DNA of 44,934 bases from Candidatus Coprenecus stercorigallinarum (GCA_018711305.1 DVIL01000076.1:1-44934); one strand, 5' to 3'; counted from the first letter of the stretch, positions 1-9,942 are shown. The notes: a model not told the origin generated them from the letters alone. Program-made: numbers and translations.

Positions 1-7
1 TACTGAC

Positions 8-931
8 ATGTCTACAAAAAGAGCAGCATTGGGCAAAGGTCTCGGGGCACTGATCTCGGGAATGGACGGAATAGGCCAGACCCCTCCCGCAGGAGCGGTG
101 CCCGCATCAGTACCGCCGATACCTGGTCCGGCCTCCATCAGCGAGATTCCGGTGGACAAGATATCCGCCAACCCGTACCAGCCCAGGAGCAATTTCGACG
201 AGCAGGCTCTCGAAGAGCTTACCGAATCCATCCGGCAGCTCGGCATCATACAGCCCATCACTGTCCGCAAAATAGGCCTCAGGTACCAGATTATCAGCGG
301 AGAACGCCGTTTCAAAGCAGCGCGTGCCGCAGGTCTGGAGACCATTCCGGCATATATCAGGGACACGGATGACCAGGGAATGCTGGAAATGGCGATAGTA
401 GAAAACATCCAGAGGGAGGATTTGGACGCCATCGAAGTCGCACTCAGCTTCCAAAGGCTCATCGACGAGTGCCATCTCACGCAGGAGAACATGGCAGACA
501 AGGTCGGCAAGAAAAGGGCTACTGTCACCAACTACCTCCGCCTCCTCAAACTGCCTGCAGAAATTCAGGTCTGCATCCGTGACAAGAAAATATCCATGGG
601 ACATGCCAAGGCAATACTCTCTCTCAACGACCACATGTCCCAGACCTGCCTGTGCGACGAAATCCTCAAAAAGGGACTTTCCGTAAGGCAGGCAGAGGCA
701 AAAGCCCAGGCAATGCTCAAAAGGGACTCAGGCGGGCATAAAGAGGAAGAGAAGAAAATGACGGCCGAACTCCCGGATTCCTACTACAGGGTTCTGGAGA
801 TCGTAGGAAAATATTTCGGAAACAACATAAGCCTCAAGAGATCAGAACAGGGCAAGGGTAGCATCACCATCCAGTTCTCCTCAGATGCAGAAGTGGAATC
901 ATTTTTGAAAGCGATAGAAAGCATTAACTAA
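8..931 (+). CDS. parB: ParB chromosome-partitioning protein
   Basis: ParB binds parS sites near the origin, loads as a CTP-dependent clamp and works with the ATPase ParA in chromosome segregation. The 307-residue protein has the usual order: a Gly/Pro-rich N-terminal linker starting with MSTKRAALGKGLGALI, a ParB/Srx CTP-binding domain (about residues 45-140) with the GERRFKAARAAG motif and ENIQREDL, a helix-turn-helix (about 150-185, QENMADKVGKKRATVTNYL), and a C-terminal dimerisation region. The TGA three bases before the start codon fits the end of an upstream parA outside the window. It heads a same-strand run with the DUF5683 and transglycosylase genes. This order is common in Bacteroidales and implies nearness to the origin. 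Confidence 0.97.
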   Translation: MSTKRAALGKGLGALISGMDGIGQTPPAGAVPASVPPIPGPASISEIPVDKISANPYQPRSNFDEQALEELTESIRQLGIIQPITVRKIGLRYQIISGERRFKAARAAGLETIPAYIRDTDDQGMLEMAIVENIQREDLDAIEVALSFQRLIDECHLTQENMADKVGKKRATVTNYLRLLKLPAEIQVCIRDKKISMGHAKAILSLNDHMSQTCLCDEILKKGLSVRQAEAKAQAMLKRDSGGHKEEEKKMTAELPDSYYRVLEIVGKYFGNNISLKRSEQGKGSITIQFSSDAEVESFLKAIESIN

Positions 932-950
932 CAATTATCAGGGAAAACAG

Positions 951-1868
951 GTGCGGAAGACAGTCTTAATCGCTTTATTGCTGATATTGCTCCCTGCCGG
1001 ACATCTGTCGGCTCAGTTCGCCACAGGGATGCAGGGCGGAGCCATGTCCGGCACAACCGGTTCGGACAGTACCGGTTCACAGGCGGAGACCTACACCCTC
1101 AAGCGATATTTCAGTTCTTTGGCGCACCGCGACACCATGGCCATCGGATGGTCCTTCGGAGGCTCCGTACTGCTGCCTGGAACCGCCCAGATATACAACA
1201 AGAACTACTGGAAACTGCCCGTCATATACGCCGGCATAGGCGGCATGATAGGTGGAGGCATCTATTACAATTCACAGTTCAAGAAGACCGGAAGCGAATC
1301 TGACAAACTGGCCCGCAACCTGTTCTTCATAGGCGCCGCTGCGTTCTACTGGGGGCAGATGCTCGACGGAGCCGTATGCTACCGGTCCTACCGCGATCAC
1401 CTTCCGGGCAGAGCCACAGTATATTCCATCCTCTTCCCCGGCCTCGGACAGATCTACAACAGAGAATACTGGAAACTGCCGATATACTACGGAGGACTGG
1501 CCGTTGCCGGATACTTCTGGTACTACAACGACATGCAGTACCGCAGATTCCAGAAGGACTACAACGCCGCCACCACCCCAGGGGGCAACTACGAAGGCAG
1601 CATGTCCACAGACAACCTTCAATACTACAGAGACTACTACCGCAGGTTCAGAGACTACTCGATAGTCGCCACCGTGCTGATTTACCTGCTCCAGGTGATA
1701 GATGCCGATGTGTTTGCCACCATGAGCACATTCGACGTCAACCAGAGCCTGAGCATGGATATACAACCGGCCGTCATCGAACCGCTCAACTGTGATTTCA
1801 CCACCAACTACACATCTGTCATGCCGACCGGAAGCGCCGTAGGGGTGCAGATGCATTTTAAATTCTAA
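951..1868 (+). CDS. DUF5683 membrane/envelope protein
   Basis: The 305-residue protein has a signal peptide (cleavage near LSAQ, residue 22) and two related hydrophobic modules. Each contains a P-G-x-x-Q-I-Y-N-x-x-Y-W-K-L-P motif: LLPGTAQIYNKNYWKLP near residue 76 and LFPGLGQIYNREYWKLP near 162. This duplicated motif is the hallmark of DUF5683. Its function is unknown; the place between parB and a cell-wall lytic enzyme suggests an envelope role. The start is a GTG 19 bases after the parB stop, chosen because it gives a complete signal peptide. It ends four bases before the next gene, so co-transcription is likely. Confidence 0.85.
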   Translation: MRKTVLIALLLILLPAGHLSAQFATGMQGGAMSGTTGSDSTGSQAETYTLKRYFSSLAHRDTMAIGWSFGGSVLLPGTAQIYNKNYWKLPVIYAGIGGMIGGGIYYNSQFKKTGSESDKLARNLFFIGAAAFYWGQMLDGAVCYRSYRDHLPGRATVYSILFPGLGQIYNREYWKLPIYYGGLAVAGYFWYYNDMQYRRFQKDYNAATTPGGNYEGSMSTDNLQYYRDYYRRFRDYSIVATVLIYLLQVIDADVFATMSTFDVNQSLSMDIQPAVIEPLNCDFTTNYTSVMPTGSAVGVQMHFKF

Positions 1869-1872
1869 TACG

Positions 1873-3576
1873 ATGAAAAGGAAACTGATATTGATTCTCA
1901 CAGCACTCGTCACACTCTCAACCACTGCATTCTCCGCTCCAGACAAGGACAGGGGGAAACCAGTACAGGACAAGCAGAAAAAGACCTTGACATTCGGTTC
2001 GGCCACAGTTACAAAGAAAAGCCTTCTGCGTCAAAGGGACTCCCTCATTCAAGCCAACCGCGAACTCCAGATGCAGCTCGACAGCCTGTATATGGTCAAC
2101 GAGAGCCTCATAATGGCAGAAGAAGAGCAGAACGGCGATTCCATCAATCCCGGATTCATCGAAATGACAGGACTCGACCAGTTCATTGCCGCCGACACGG
2201 CACACACCGTCTCCACAGACTCACTGCTCAGTCTGTGGTATCAGAAACGCAACCTCAATCTGATGGAAATAGAGCCTTCCGACATCGACACCATAGAGAT
2301 GACATCGGACATACCCGACTCCGTCTACATAAAGCGGCTCCAGAAACTGAACTCATTCATATCAGTCCCGTACAACCGCATCATACGCAACCACATCATA
2401 TACTACACCCAGAGGATGCCAGACAAGATGGAACGCATCCTCGGACTGGCCACCTACTACATTCCCATTTTCGAAGAGATTTTTGACAAATACGATTTGC
2501 CCCTCGAGCTTACCGCCATGGCCGTCATCGAATCGGCCCTCAACTCCAAAGCCGTTTCCAGGGCCAGAGCCAAAGGCATGTGGCAGTTCATGTATTCCAC
2601 CGCAAAACGGTATGGTCTGACCATCAACTCATACGTTGACGAGCGTTTCGACCCCATTGCCTCCGCGGATGCCGCTGCAAGATACCTCCGCGACTCCTAT
2701 CTCATCTTCGGTGACTGGAACCTCGCCATAGCTTCCTATAACTGCGGAGCCGGAAACGTCAACAAGGCCATCCGCAGGTCCGGAGGATCAAAGGATTTCT
2801 GGGCAATCTACCCCTACCTGCCCCGGGAGACCCGCGGCTATGTCCCCTCTTTCTTCGCGGCACTCTATGCCATGAAATATTACAAGGAGCACAACCTCAC
2901 CCCGGACTACATCCCCATGCCACCCCACACAGACACCCTGAAGATCAACAAGATGCTGCACTTTGAGCAGGTTGCCCACTACACTGGAGCCAGCATTGAG
3001 GAACTCCGCACCCACAATCCGCAATACCTTCATGACATCATTCCCGGCACTGAACATGAATACATACTCCAGCTGCCCTACCAATACACCAATGCCTTCA
3101 TAGACCACGAAGACGAGATATATGCGTGGAAAGACTCCGTATATTTCAGTCCCGCAGCGATGAAGAAGATCGAGCAGGGAGTTTCGGCCAATGCCACCCG
3201 CATTGTCCACCGCGTCAAGAGCGGCGAGACCCTGAGCCACATCGCCCTCCGCTACGGAGTATCCGTGCGCAACATCCAGAGATGGAACGGCATCGGCACC
3301 CGCATCAGAGTCGGCCAGAGACTCGCAATCTACCTCAACGGCAGCGGACCGGCAGCCTCCCAGTCCTCCCGCAGTTCATCCTCGTCCGGAAGCAGCCCTG
3401 CAACCACAGTATCGGACGGATATGTAATCTACACAGTCCGGTCTGGAGACAACCTATGGGACATCTCCCGCAAATTCAACGGAGTGACAATGAATGACCT
3501 GATGGAACTGAACGGACTGACCAAAAACAGCAAGATACATCCCGGCAAAAAACTCCGCATCAAAAAGGCAGAGTAA
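1873..3576 (+). CDS. mltD: LysM-containing lytic transglycosylase (MltD type)
   Basis: This is a secreted murein transglycosylase that cleaves the MurNAc-GlcNAc bond of peptidoglycan to form 1,6-anhydro ends. The 567 residues contain a signal peptide (about 1-21), a coiled-coil-like stretch (about 50-80), an SLT catalytic domain (about 195-320) with the ES motif in AVIESALNSKAVSRARAKG (catalytic Glu about residue 220) and the GMWQFM and ASYNCGAGNV motifs, and two LysM repeats (about 443-488 and 517-566) joined by a Ser-rich linker. It lacks the lipobox of E. coli MltD. It follows the DUF5683 gene by four bases. Its 3' end overlaps the convergent helix-hairpin-helix gene by 17 bases. Confidence 0.95.
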   Translation: MKRKLILILTALVTLSTTAFSAPDKDRGKPVQDKQKKTLTFGSATVTKKSLLRQRDSLIQANRELQMQLDSLYMVNESLIMAEEEQNGDSINPGFIEMTGLDQFIAADTAHTVSTDSLLSLWYQKRNLNLMEIEPSDIDTIEMTSDIPDSVYIKRLQKLNSFISVPYNRIIRNHIIYYTQRMPDKMERILGLATYYIPIFEEIFDKYDLPLELTAMAVIESALNSKAVSRARAKGMWQFMYSTAKRYGLTINSYVDERFDPIASADAAARYLRDSYLIFGDWNLAIASYNCGAGNVNKAIRRSGGSKDFWAIYPYLPRETRGYVPSFFAALYAMKYYKEHNLTPDYIPMPPHTDTLKINKMLHFEQVAHYTGASIEELRTHNPQYLHDIIPGTEHEYILQLPYQYTNAFIDHEDEIYAWKDSVYFSPAAMKKIEQGVSANATRIVHRVKSGETLSHIALRYGVSVRNIQRWNGIGTRIRVGQRLAIYLNGSGPAASQSSRSSSSSGSSPATTVSDGYVIYTVRSGDNLWDISRKFNGVTMNDLMELNGLTKNSKIHPGKKLRIKKAE

Positions 3577-5506
3577 GCTGGAGCCTGACTCCAAGCTCAT
3601 CCTTCTCCGGCATATCCAGCCGCTTGAGCAACGAGCATTTCAGACTCACATCAACCCACCTGACGGGCCTGTACGTCACTACAGCGTACAGGCCCGCTCC
3701 TTTTCCATAACAGGCAGGAACCGAAAATGTGCCAGGCACGTCCCTCTCATAGCAGTATATCCTCGAGTCCCAGTCCTCAGTGCTGAACACAGTAGCCCTT
3801 ATACTGCATCTCATACGGCCGGAAACAGCAGCATAGTCAAGTTCCTGGAAAGCCAGAAAACCAACGGGACCGCCTCCCCAGCAGCCTTCTATCCTCGTAG
3901 ATGTCTCCAGACCTTCCGCAATCGTGTACGTATACTCTCCCCGCAAGCGCAGCAGACGGGTGGAACGCCCGCTGTCAAAGGTAGCGCCCAGCCTGCAATA
4001 GACCCGGTGCCTCTCTCCGTCTTCCCACAGACAGTCAGCCGAGGCCTTCAGACAGTCGGACGGTTCCCTGACACCGAAACGTGCCCATGGGAAACGGGTA
4101 TACTCCATACCGGTCGAAATCAGGGTCCTGGCGCCGCACCTCCATCTTAAGGCAGCAGACACACCGTGCTCATTGTTGACGTTACTCCTGCAATAGGCTC
4201 CGGCATGAGTCGCAATATACCCGGAAGAATAGTATCTGTAAACCAAGGATGTCTCCACAGATGACGATATCGGCCACACCGTCCCGGCTATACCTGCAAA
4301 AGCCCCTCCAAAATCCAGCGCAGCTTCTCCGAATACCCGTACTCCCCTAAAAGACAGCAGGAAATCCGCAGACGCATTGCCCCACCAGCCATCATATCGC
4401 AGATGGGCATTGTAATATGAGGTACGCCGTCCGTCAAGCCTGTCATAGCGGTACGCAGCTGCTGTAAGTCCCGCCTTCAGCCATTTCCCCCGCCAGGAGA
4501 CATTGCCACCGGCAACTTCCTCCCTCATGGCATTGCGGACAAGAAGTCTCTTAGGACTGTCATGCAGGCCATCCTCCGGCTTGGAGGTAAAGAAATCTCC
4601 TTCAACGGCAGCATCCACCCCATTGTTGGAATAAAATACCGAAGCTCTCACACCTCCCGGAAAACCGAATGTCACCCCTGCCCCGTGAAAATAGTTGTTC
4701 TCGTCCGAAGACGTATAGGGACGTACCTCACCTTCCCTGCGTATTGCCGCCGAAGGTGTGGAAATGTCAGACATGGAAAAGGCGTTCCAAAGTACAAGAC
4801 CCTGCCCGAAACGGAGGGAAAAGTCTCCGGCCACAAACGACTCGATCCTGAAACTCCCGTCTCCGGCAAGAGGAATATCCTTCACGGACAGGAACATCGA
4901 GTAGAAATCCGGAAAACCGGTCTCCCCTCTGTCGCTCTCGAGCGTAAATCCAGCGGAATATCTGTCCCCGTAATCCATCCTGAAACGGGAATAGACAGGT
5001 ACAGGCAGACCGGTTTCAGGGAAACCGCCGTCACGCTCAATTTCCATCTTTGAGCGCATAATCCACTTGCCAGAAAATTTCCCCTGCCGGCCATCCTTAT
5101 TGTCCGGATCCGCGTTTCCCAATGTCACGAATGGCATAAGGACTTCTACCACAGCAGGAGAGAATCCGTCAATCAGAGCCAGCTCCGCAGCCGATGCCAC
5201 AGGGCCGTATTCCTCACGATACTCCAACAGGCTCGCAACCATGAAAGGAGTCAGCAGCGGACATGACTCTATCGTCTCCCTGTCCGCCCTGTTCAGATCC
5301 AACGGCCTGTCGAGCAGTTCTGAAAAATACTCTGCTATGGCCTCAGGGTCCCCTACTCCATCCTCCGCGCCGGCTTCGATCAGCCGCACTATCTCCAAAG
5401 GCAGATCCTGTGCCGATACCGGCCTGATGCCGGCACACAACAAAAGAGCCGCCCCGAGAAGGGCGGCCCCGCATACTGTCGTCTTCCCCTCTATTCTCCA
5501 ACACAT
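3560..5506 (-). CDS. Helix-hairpin-helix (ComEA-like) predicted outer-membrane barrel protein
   Basis: After a signal peptide there is a short ComEA-like helix-hairpin-helix region (about residues 50-130: PLDLNRADRETIESCPLL, then SLLEYREEYGPVASAAELALIDGFS). The remaining 500 or so residues are rich in alternating aromatic/hydrophobic strands and end in a short terminal strand, LQLTLPF, as expected for an outer-membrane barrel. Family knowledge: the N-terminal part resembles DNA-binding HhH repeats, but the role of the long Bacteroidetes proteins is unknown, and DNA uptake would be a guess. The ATG at 5506 is preferred over a TTG at 5521 because it places a good signal peptide at the N-terminus. 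The gene is alone on its strand, with purE starting its own unit upstream. Confidence 0.8.
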   Translation of the reverse strand: MCWRIEGKTTVCGAALLGAALLLCAGIRPVSAQDLPLEIVRLIEAGAEDGVGDPEAIAEYFSELLDRPLDLNRADRETIESCPLLTPFMVASLLEYREEYGPVASAAELALIDGFSPAVVEVLMPFVTLGNADPDNKDGRQGKFSGKWIMRSKMEIERDGGFPETGLPVPVYSRFRMDYGDRYSAGFTLESDRGETGFPDFYSMFLSVKDIPLAGDGSFRIESFVAGDFSLRFGQGLVLWNAFSMSDISTPSAAIRREGEVRPYTSSDENNYFHGAGVTFGFPGGVRASVFYSNNGVDAAVEGDFFTSKPEDGLHDSPKRLLVRNAMREEVAGGNVSWRGKWLKAGLTAAAYRYDRLDGRRTSYYNAHLRYDGWWGNASADFLLSFRGVRVFGEAALDFGGAFAGIAGTVWPISSSVETSLVYRYYSSGYIATHAGAYCRSNVNNEHGVSAALRWRCGARTLISTGMEYTRFPWARFGVREPSDCLKASADCLWEDGERHRVYCRLGATFDSGRSTRLLRLRGEYTYTIAEGLETSTRIEGCWGGGPVGFLAFQELDYAAVSGRMRCSIRATVFSTEDWDSRIYCYERDVPGTFSVPACYGKGAGLYAVVTYRPVRWVDVSLKCSLLKRLDMPEKDELGVRLQLTLPF

Positions 5507-5548
5507 ACCAGACTTGTCCAAATGTTATTTCTGTCAGTGACAGGTCAC

Positions 5549-6064
5549 TTACTCATCGACTTTAAACCTGTATTTTATCTCTTTCAGTTCCTTGTTTGCC
5601 TTTTCGATCTTCGACGCAAGGTCATTCTTGAAGGCCACCACCTTTTCCATTACCGAAGGATCTCCGGTGGCAAGGATCTGTGCGGCAAGGATAGCGGCAT
5701 TCTTCGCTCCGTCAAGGGCCACAGTAGCCACAGGTATGCCGGACGGCATCTGAAGAATAGAAAGGACCGAATCCCATCCATCCATGGAGTTGGAGGATTT
5801 GATAGGCACTCCTATCACGGGAACGGGTGTATAGGCTGCGATCACTCCGGGAAGGTGGGCAGCGCCTCCGGCACCGGCTATAATCACCTTTATGCCCCTC
5901 TCACGGGCCGCAGTCGCGAACTTCATCACCTGCACCGGCACCCTATGAGCAGACAGGGCATTGATCTCAAAAGGTATTTCCATAGAATCGAGGAACTCCG
6001 CGGCAGCCTTCATGACAGGCATGTCCGAGGTACTTCCCATAATAATTGATACGAGAGGTTTCAT
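5549..6064 (-). CDS. purE: N5-carboxyaminoimidazole ribonucleotide mutase (class I PurE)
   Basis: PurE converts N5-CAIR to CAIR in de novo purine synthesis. The 171-residue length and the motifs are standard for class I: SIIMGSTSDMPVM at the N-terminus, the nucleotide-phosphate-binding SAHRVP (residues about 40-45), AGAGGAAHLPG (about 66-76) and GVPIKSS. No purK is next to it. It is divergent from hpt, a purine salvage gene, with an 80-base gap holding a -7 element on each strand, so purine synthesis and salvage start from one intergenic region. Confidence 0.97.
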   Translation of the reverse strand: MKPLVSIIMGSTSDMPVMKAAAEFLDSMEIPFEINALSAHRVPVQVMKFATAARERGIKVIIAGAGGAAHLPGVIAAYTPVPVIGVPIKSSNSMDGWDSVLSILQMPSGIPVATVALDGAKNAAILAAQILATGDPSVMEKVVAFKNDLASKIEKANKELKEIKYRFKVDE

Positions 6065-6091
6065 CTTGTTTCTGATTTATTTTGTCCATCG

Positions 6092-6099
6092 CAAATTTA
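6092..6099 (-). promoter_or_regulatory. Bacteroidetes -7 element for purE
   Basis: TAAATTTG on the minus strand matches the TAnnTTTG consensus and lies about 28 bases before the purE start codon. I see no clear TTTG -33 box at the expected spacing. Confidence 0.5.
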
Positions 6100-6133
6100 C
6101 GCTAAAAAAACATTAATTCTCCATTTTTTGACG

Positions 6134-6141
6134 TACTTTTG
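6134..6141 (+). promoter_or_regulatory. Bacteroidetes -7 element for hpt
   Basis: TACTTTTG matches TAnnTTTG and ends only four bases before the ATG at 6146, so the transcript would be leaderless or nearly so. This also argues against the TTG at 6128 as the start codon, because that would place the promoter inside the coding region. No good -33 box is visible. Confidence 0.55.
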
Positions 6142-6145
6142 CGCC

Positions 6146-6685
6146 ATGGACAGGATAAAACTTCACGACAGGTATTTCAATCTTTTCATACCCAATGAGA
6201 AGATAGAGGCAGCCATCCGTCAGACTGCCATGCGCATCAACAGTGACTACTCGGAAAGCGGCTCGGTTCCGGTATTCCTCAGCGTACTCAACGGCTCTTT
6301 CATGTTCACCGCCTCCCTTATGAAATACATCACCTTTCCATGCGAGCTGTCCTTTGTAAAACTGTCTTCATACTGCGGTACATCTTCCACAGGACAGGTA
6401 AAGCAGCTGATTGGCGTTTCTGACAGCCTGAAAGGCCGGCGAGTCATCATCGTGGAAGACATTGTCGACTCCGGAAAGACCATTACAGACATGTACGCAC
6501 TGCTTCAGGCACAGGAAGTGGAGGACATCAAGGTCTGCACCCTCTTCCTCAAGCCCGCAGCATACAAAGGCTCGGTCAGGATAGACTACCACGCCATGGA
6601 GATAGGAAATGAGTTCATCGTCGGTTTCGGACTGGACTACGACCAGCTCGGACGTCAGTATCCTGACATCTACATAGTGGAATAA
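6146..6685 (+). CDS. hpt: Hypoxanthine phosphoribosyltransferase
   Basis: This salvage enzyme joins hypoxanthine or guanine to PRPP, giving IMP or GMP. The PRPP-binding motif VIIVEDIVDSGKTI is present near residue 100, with the flexible-loop region (SSYCGTSSTGQVKQL) before it and the base-binding segment FIVGFGLDYDQLGR at the C-terminus. With the ATG at 6146 the protein is 179 residues, the usual size. adk follows 24 bases downstream on the same strand, so the two nucleotide-metabolism genes probably share a transcript. Confidence 0.95.
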   Translation: MDRIKLHDRYFNLFIPNEKIEAAIRQTAMRINSDYSESGSVPVFLSVLNGSFMFTASLMKYITFPCELSFVKLSSYCGTSSTGQVKQLIGVSDSLKGRRVIIVEDIVDSGKTITDMYALLQAQEVEDIKVCTLFLKPAAYKGSVRIDYHAMEIGNEFIVGFGLDYDQLGRQYPDIYIVE

Positions 6686-6709
6686 CCTTTTTAAATCAAA
6701 TACAGCATC

Positions 6710-7279
6710 ATGAAATACTACATTCTTTTCGGTCCTCCGGGAGCTGGCAAAGGCACTCAGGCCAAACAGATAGTCGAGAAATACCATTACCTTCACCTCT
6801 CCACCGGAGACCTCCTGCGTCAGGAAATGGCAGCCGGTACTGAACTCGGCAAAAAGGCAGCAGACCTCATCAACAGAGGAGACCTTGTTCCTGATGAAGT
6901 GGTAGAAGGCATGATCCGCAACAAGATAGCTTCCAACCAGAATGTTCCCGGATTTCTCTTCGACGGTTTCCCCCGTACCATCGCACAGGCTGAAGCCCTC
7001 GACTCCATGCTTGAAGAATTCGGAGGCAAGGTGGATGCAGTCCTCTCCCTCACACTGCCCGACCAGCTCGTTTACGAGCGTATCCTTCACCGCGCCCAGA
7101 TAGAAGGCCGCAAGGATGACACCGACCGCAGCATCATCGAGAACCGCATTGCCACATACCACGAAAAGACCGAGCCCCTTATCTCCTACTACAAGGGACA
7201 CGGCAACTACCGTGAAATAGAGGGCAACGACACCATCGAGAACGTATTTGCAGCCCTCTGCGGTATCCTCGACAAATAA
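6710..7279 (+). CDS. adk: Adenylate kinase (short form)
   Basis: Adenylate kinase catalyses ATP + AMP to 2 ADP in the cytoplasm. The P-loop GPPGAGKGTQ (residues about 8-17), the AMP-binding segment LSTGDLLRQEM and the FLFDGFPRT motif are all present. At 189 residues it is the short version with a reduced LID and no zinc-binding cysteines, normal for Bacteroidetes. Only 18 bases separate its stop from the end of the convergent lplA, and no classical terminator is visible between them. Confidence 0.97.
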   Translation: MKYYILFGPPGAGKGTQAKQIVEKYHYLHLSTGDLLRQEMAAGTELGKKAADLINRGDLVPDEVVEGMIRNKIASNQNVPGFLFDGFPRTIAQAEALDSMLEEFGGKVDAVLSLTLPDQLVYERILHRAQIEGRKDDTDRSIIENRIATYHEKTEPLISYYKGHGNYREIEGNDTIENVFAALCGILDK

Positions 7280-7297
7280 CGGGACATTCCGCAGGAA

Positions 7298-8293
7298 TCA
7301 GAAGAATAGCGAAGTCAGCTCCTCGGGACTGACAGGTCCGAAGCAATCATTCAACGGCAGTGCCGAAAGCGCATCAAGGACTTTGGAATATGAGTGGGGC
7401 AGCCCCGTCAGGGCCTGCTCCACTTCTTCTGTAGGGCGGGTAAAGAAGTAATCACCGTGTATGGAGCAGGAACGGATAACACCCCCGGCCACATCGAGAG
7501 ACACTTCAATGAACCCCCAGGGGAAACGTCTGCTCTGGTTGAAGCCGTAACGGGGGGAGTTGCCGAAATTCCACTCCCAGGTAGAATATTTGTCCCGGCA
7601 CAGACGGTCTATTGCCGCCTTCTCCTGGGCCGAATAGCCTCTGGTCACTATATCCCCGCCATTTCCGGCAAGAGCATCCTGCAGATAGACAATGAATCCC
7701 TCTACGGACATGGAGTCCGGTCCGGAAGGCAGATGTCCGGAGATATTGGTAACCCTCGAGCGGTTGGACTGCACGCCCTTGCCGATGAATTTTTCCGGAC
7801 GCGTATTCAAGGCTCCTGAAAGGTCCGCAACAGAGGACGCGAAAAGCAGGGTTCCGTGCTGCAGGACCCTGTCTCCATGCACGCATACCGCATTACCGGA
7901 AAACTTGCGGCCGTCTATCACCAGATCATTGCGTCCCTCCAGCGATGCCTCCACTCCTATTCCGCGCAAGGCCGCAATCACCGGTGCCGTAAAACGGCGG
8001 AACATGGCGGAAGTATCCTCCTCAGGGATTTTCTTGTCTATGAAAGTATAATTGATGTTGCCAAGATCATGGAACACCGCCCCTCCTCCGGTCAGGCGGC
8101 GGACAACGGGAATACCGCGGCTGCGTACGAAATCGGCATTGATCTCCGCAACGGCATTCTGATAACGGCCCACTATGACGGAGGGGGCATTTCTCCAAAG
8201 ACGGAATACAGGTTCCTGAATGTCAGTCAGAAGATACTCCTCAGCAGCCAGATTCCAGTAAGGGTCTACGGTAGTGTCAGTAAAACAGATCAT
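7298..8293 (-). CDS. lplA: Lipoate-protein ligase A
   Basis: This enzyme activates free lipoate with ATP and transfers it to lipoyl domains of 2-oxoacid dehydrogenases or glycine-cleavage H protein. The lipoate-binding RRLTGGGAVFHD motif (about residues 64-75) and NDLVIDGRKFSGNA, holding the conserved Lys, are both intact. The 331 residues include the C-terminal accessory domain. It starts three bases after the PAP2 gene ends, as the last gene of an obg-PAP2-lplA operon. No lipB or lipA is nearby, so salvage of exogenous lipoate is the likely role. Confidence 0.93.
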   Translation of the reverse strand: MICFTDTTVDPYWNLAAEEYLLTDIQEPVFRLWRNAPSVIVGRYQNAVAEINADFVRSRGIPVVRRLTGGGAVFHDLGNINYTFIDKKIPEEDTSAMFRRFTAPVIAALRGIGVEASLEGRNDLVIDGRKFSGNAVCVHGDRVLQHGTLLFASSVADLSGALNTRPEKFIGKGVQSNRSRVTNISGHLPSGPDSMSVEGFIVYLQDALAGNGGDIVTRGYSAQEKAAIDRLCRDKYSTWEWNFGNSPRYGFNQSRRFPWGFIEVSLDVAGGVIRSCSIHGDYFFTRPTEEVEQALTGLPHSYSKVLDALSALPLNDCFGPVSPEELTSLFF

Positions 8294-8296
8294 CCG

Positions 8297-8914
8297 TTAA
8301 GAATATTTTTTTGATATCAGGGTCAGTATCCACCGGTAAAGCAGGTAGACCACTATGGCTACAAGAGCTCCTGCCAGTGCTCCGCAAATGACATCGGTGG
8401 TAAAATGTTTGGCAAGGTAGATTCGGCTGAAGCTGATCAGTGCTGCCCATGTGATTATTCCGGCAGAATACCACCCTCGCCTGAAGATCAGGGCCGTGAC
8501 AACGGCCATACCAAAGGTGTTGGAGGCATGGGCCGAGAAAAAACCGTAACCGCCGCCCGCACCTTCGGGGAGGTGGAGCAATCCCTGAAACAAAGGATCG
8601 TTACCAGGCCTGGGACGTGCCACCCAGTCTTTCACAAGATTGGTCACCTGTTCTGTAAGTCCGAAACAGAGCAGGACGGCCAAAACTCCTGCAAGCCCTG
8701 TCAGCCAAAGCGGTATGCGGCTTCCGTGACGGAATGCAGGGGACTTTCTGCCATACCATTTTGGAATGAACATCAACACGGCCAGCACCGCATACAGCGG
8801 AATCCACACCTTCTTTGCCGAAAGGATGAGCATAATGCTGTCCAGAAAAGGGGTATGCGCTGCATTGAGTGCGAGCGTAATCCCGTGGTCAAGCTCTATC
8901 AGCCAGTCAATCAT
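8297..8914 (-). CDS. PAP2-family membrane phosphatase
   Basis: The 205-residue protein has about five or six hydrophobic segments and the three-part phosphatase signature of the PAP2 superfamily: KDWVARPRP, the SAHAS core (a variant of PSGH), and [13 protein letters not shown] with the catalytic His. Such enzymes remove phosphate from undecaprenyl pyrophosphate or phosphatidylglycerol phosphate, and the sequence does not tell which. Its ATG overlaps the obg stop codon (ATGA), implying translational coupling. Confidence 0.9.
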   Translation of the reverse strand: MIDWLIELDHGITLALNAAHTPFLDSIMLILSAKKVWIPLYAVLAVLMFIPKWYGRKSPAFRHGSRIPLWLTGLAGVLAVLLCFGLTEQVTNLVKDWVARPRPGNDPLFQGLLHLPEGAGGGYGFFSAHASNTFGMAVVTALIFRRGWYSAGIITWAALISFSRIYLAKHFTTDVICGALAGALVAIVVYLLYRWILTLISKKYS

Positions 8915-9912
8915 ACCGATGTCCGGTTAAGTGTTGTCCACAACAAATCTTTGAGCTGAGGGATATTTTCTCCGCTTACCGAGGAGAAAAATATGGCGGG
9001 CACACCTTCCGGAAGTTCTTTCTGCAGTCCGGAGCGGAGTTCCTCATCGAGGATATCGGCCTTGGATACGCCGATTATCCTGTCCTTGTCCAGCAGTTCA
9101 GGATTGAACTGTTCCAGCTCGCTCAGCAGAGTCCGGTATTCGGATTTGATATCCTTGGAGTCGGCCGGTATGACAAAAAGCAGCATGGAGTTGCGCTCAA
9201 TATGCTTTAAGAATCTGATACCAAGTCCTTTCCCCTCATGCGCCCCTTCGATGATGCCCGGGATGTCGGCCATCACGAAGGAATGGTCGTCACGGCAGGA
9301 CACGATGCCCAGATTGGGCTCGAGGGTCGTGAACGGGTAATCCGCTATCTTGGGCCTTGCTGCCGATACGGCTGACAACAGCGTCGATTTGCCTGCATTG
9401 GGGAATCCCACCAGACCTACATCGGCCAGAAGTTTGAGCTCAAGAATAAACCAGCCCTCCCGGCCCGGCTCTCCTTCCTGAGCGAAACGGGGAGTCTGCA
9501 TGGTCGCCGTCTTGAAGAAGTTGTTGCCCTTGCCGCCCCGGCCGCCCCGTACCAGTATCTCCTGCTGCCCTGGTTCCAGGATTTCGCAAAGCAGTTCTCC
9601 TGTCTCCGCATCCTTCGCAACTGTCCCCAGAGGGACCTCGAGGATTATATCCTTGCCGTTCGCACCATGCCTTAGGCCGCCGCTTCCGGCTCCCCCGTGC
9701 TCGGCCTTGATGTGCTTGCGGTATTTCAGATGAATAAGAGTCCAGTACTGCGGATCTCCTTTGAGTATGATGTGTCCTCCGCGGCCACCGTCACCTCCGT
9801 CCGGACCTCCCTTGGGAATATACTTCTCGCGCCTCAGATGTGTGGAGCCGTTGCCGCCGTTACCGGAGGCACAGAATATCTTCACGTAGTCTATAAAATT
9901 GCTGCCTGGCAT
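8911..9912 (-). CDS. obg: Obg/CgtA ribosome-associated GTPase
   Basis: Obg is an essential GTPase acting in 50S subunit maturation and stress control. The 333 residues show the glycine-rich Obg fold (about 1-158, with [11 protein letters not shown] and [11 protein letters not shown]), then the G domain with G1 [10 protein letters not shown]3 DIPGIIEG, G4 as the diverged VSKAD and G5 SSVSGE. It lacks the C-terminal OCT domain of some Gram-positive Obg proteins, as is usual in Bacteroidetes. It heads the operon with the PAP2 and lplA genes and has its own promoter upstream. Confidence 0.96.
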   Translation of the reverse strand: MPGSNFIDYVKIFCASGNGGNGSTHLRREKYIPKGGPDGGDGGRGGHIILKGDPQYWTLIHLKYRKHIKAEHGGAGSGGLRHGANGKDIILEVPLGTVAKDAETGELLCEILEPGQQEILVRGGRGGKGNNFFKTATMQTPRFAQEGEPGREGWFILELKLLADVGLVGFPNAGKSTLLSAVSAARPKIADYPFTTLEPNLGIVSCRDDHSFVMADIPGIIEGAHEGKGLGIRFLKHIERNSMLLFVIPADSKDIKSEYRTLLSELEQFNPELLDKDRIIGVSKADILDEELRSGLQKELPEGVPAIFFSSVSGENIPQLKDLLWTTLNRTSV

Positions 9913-9942
9913 AAATCGCCTTTAATTTAAAGTACGTAACTG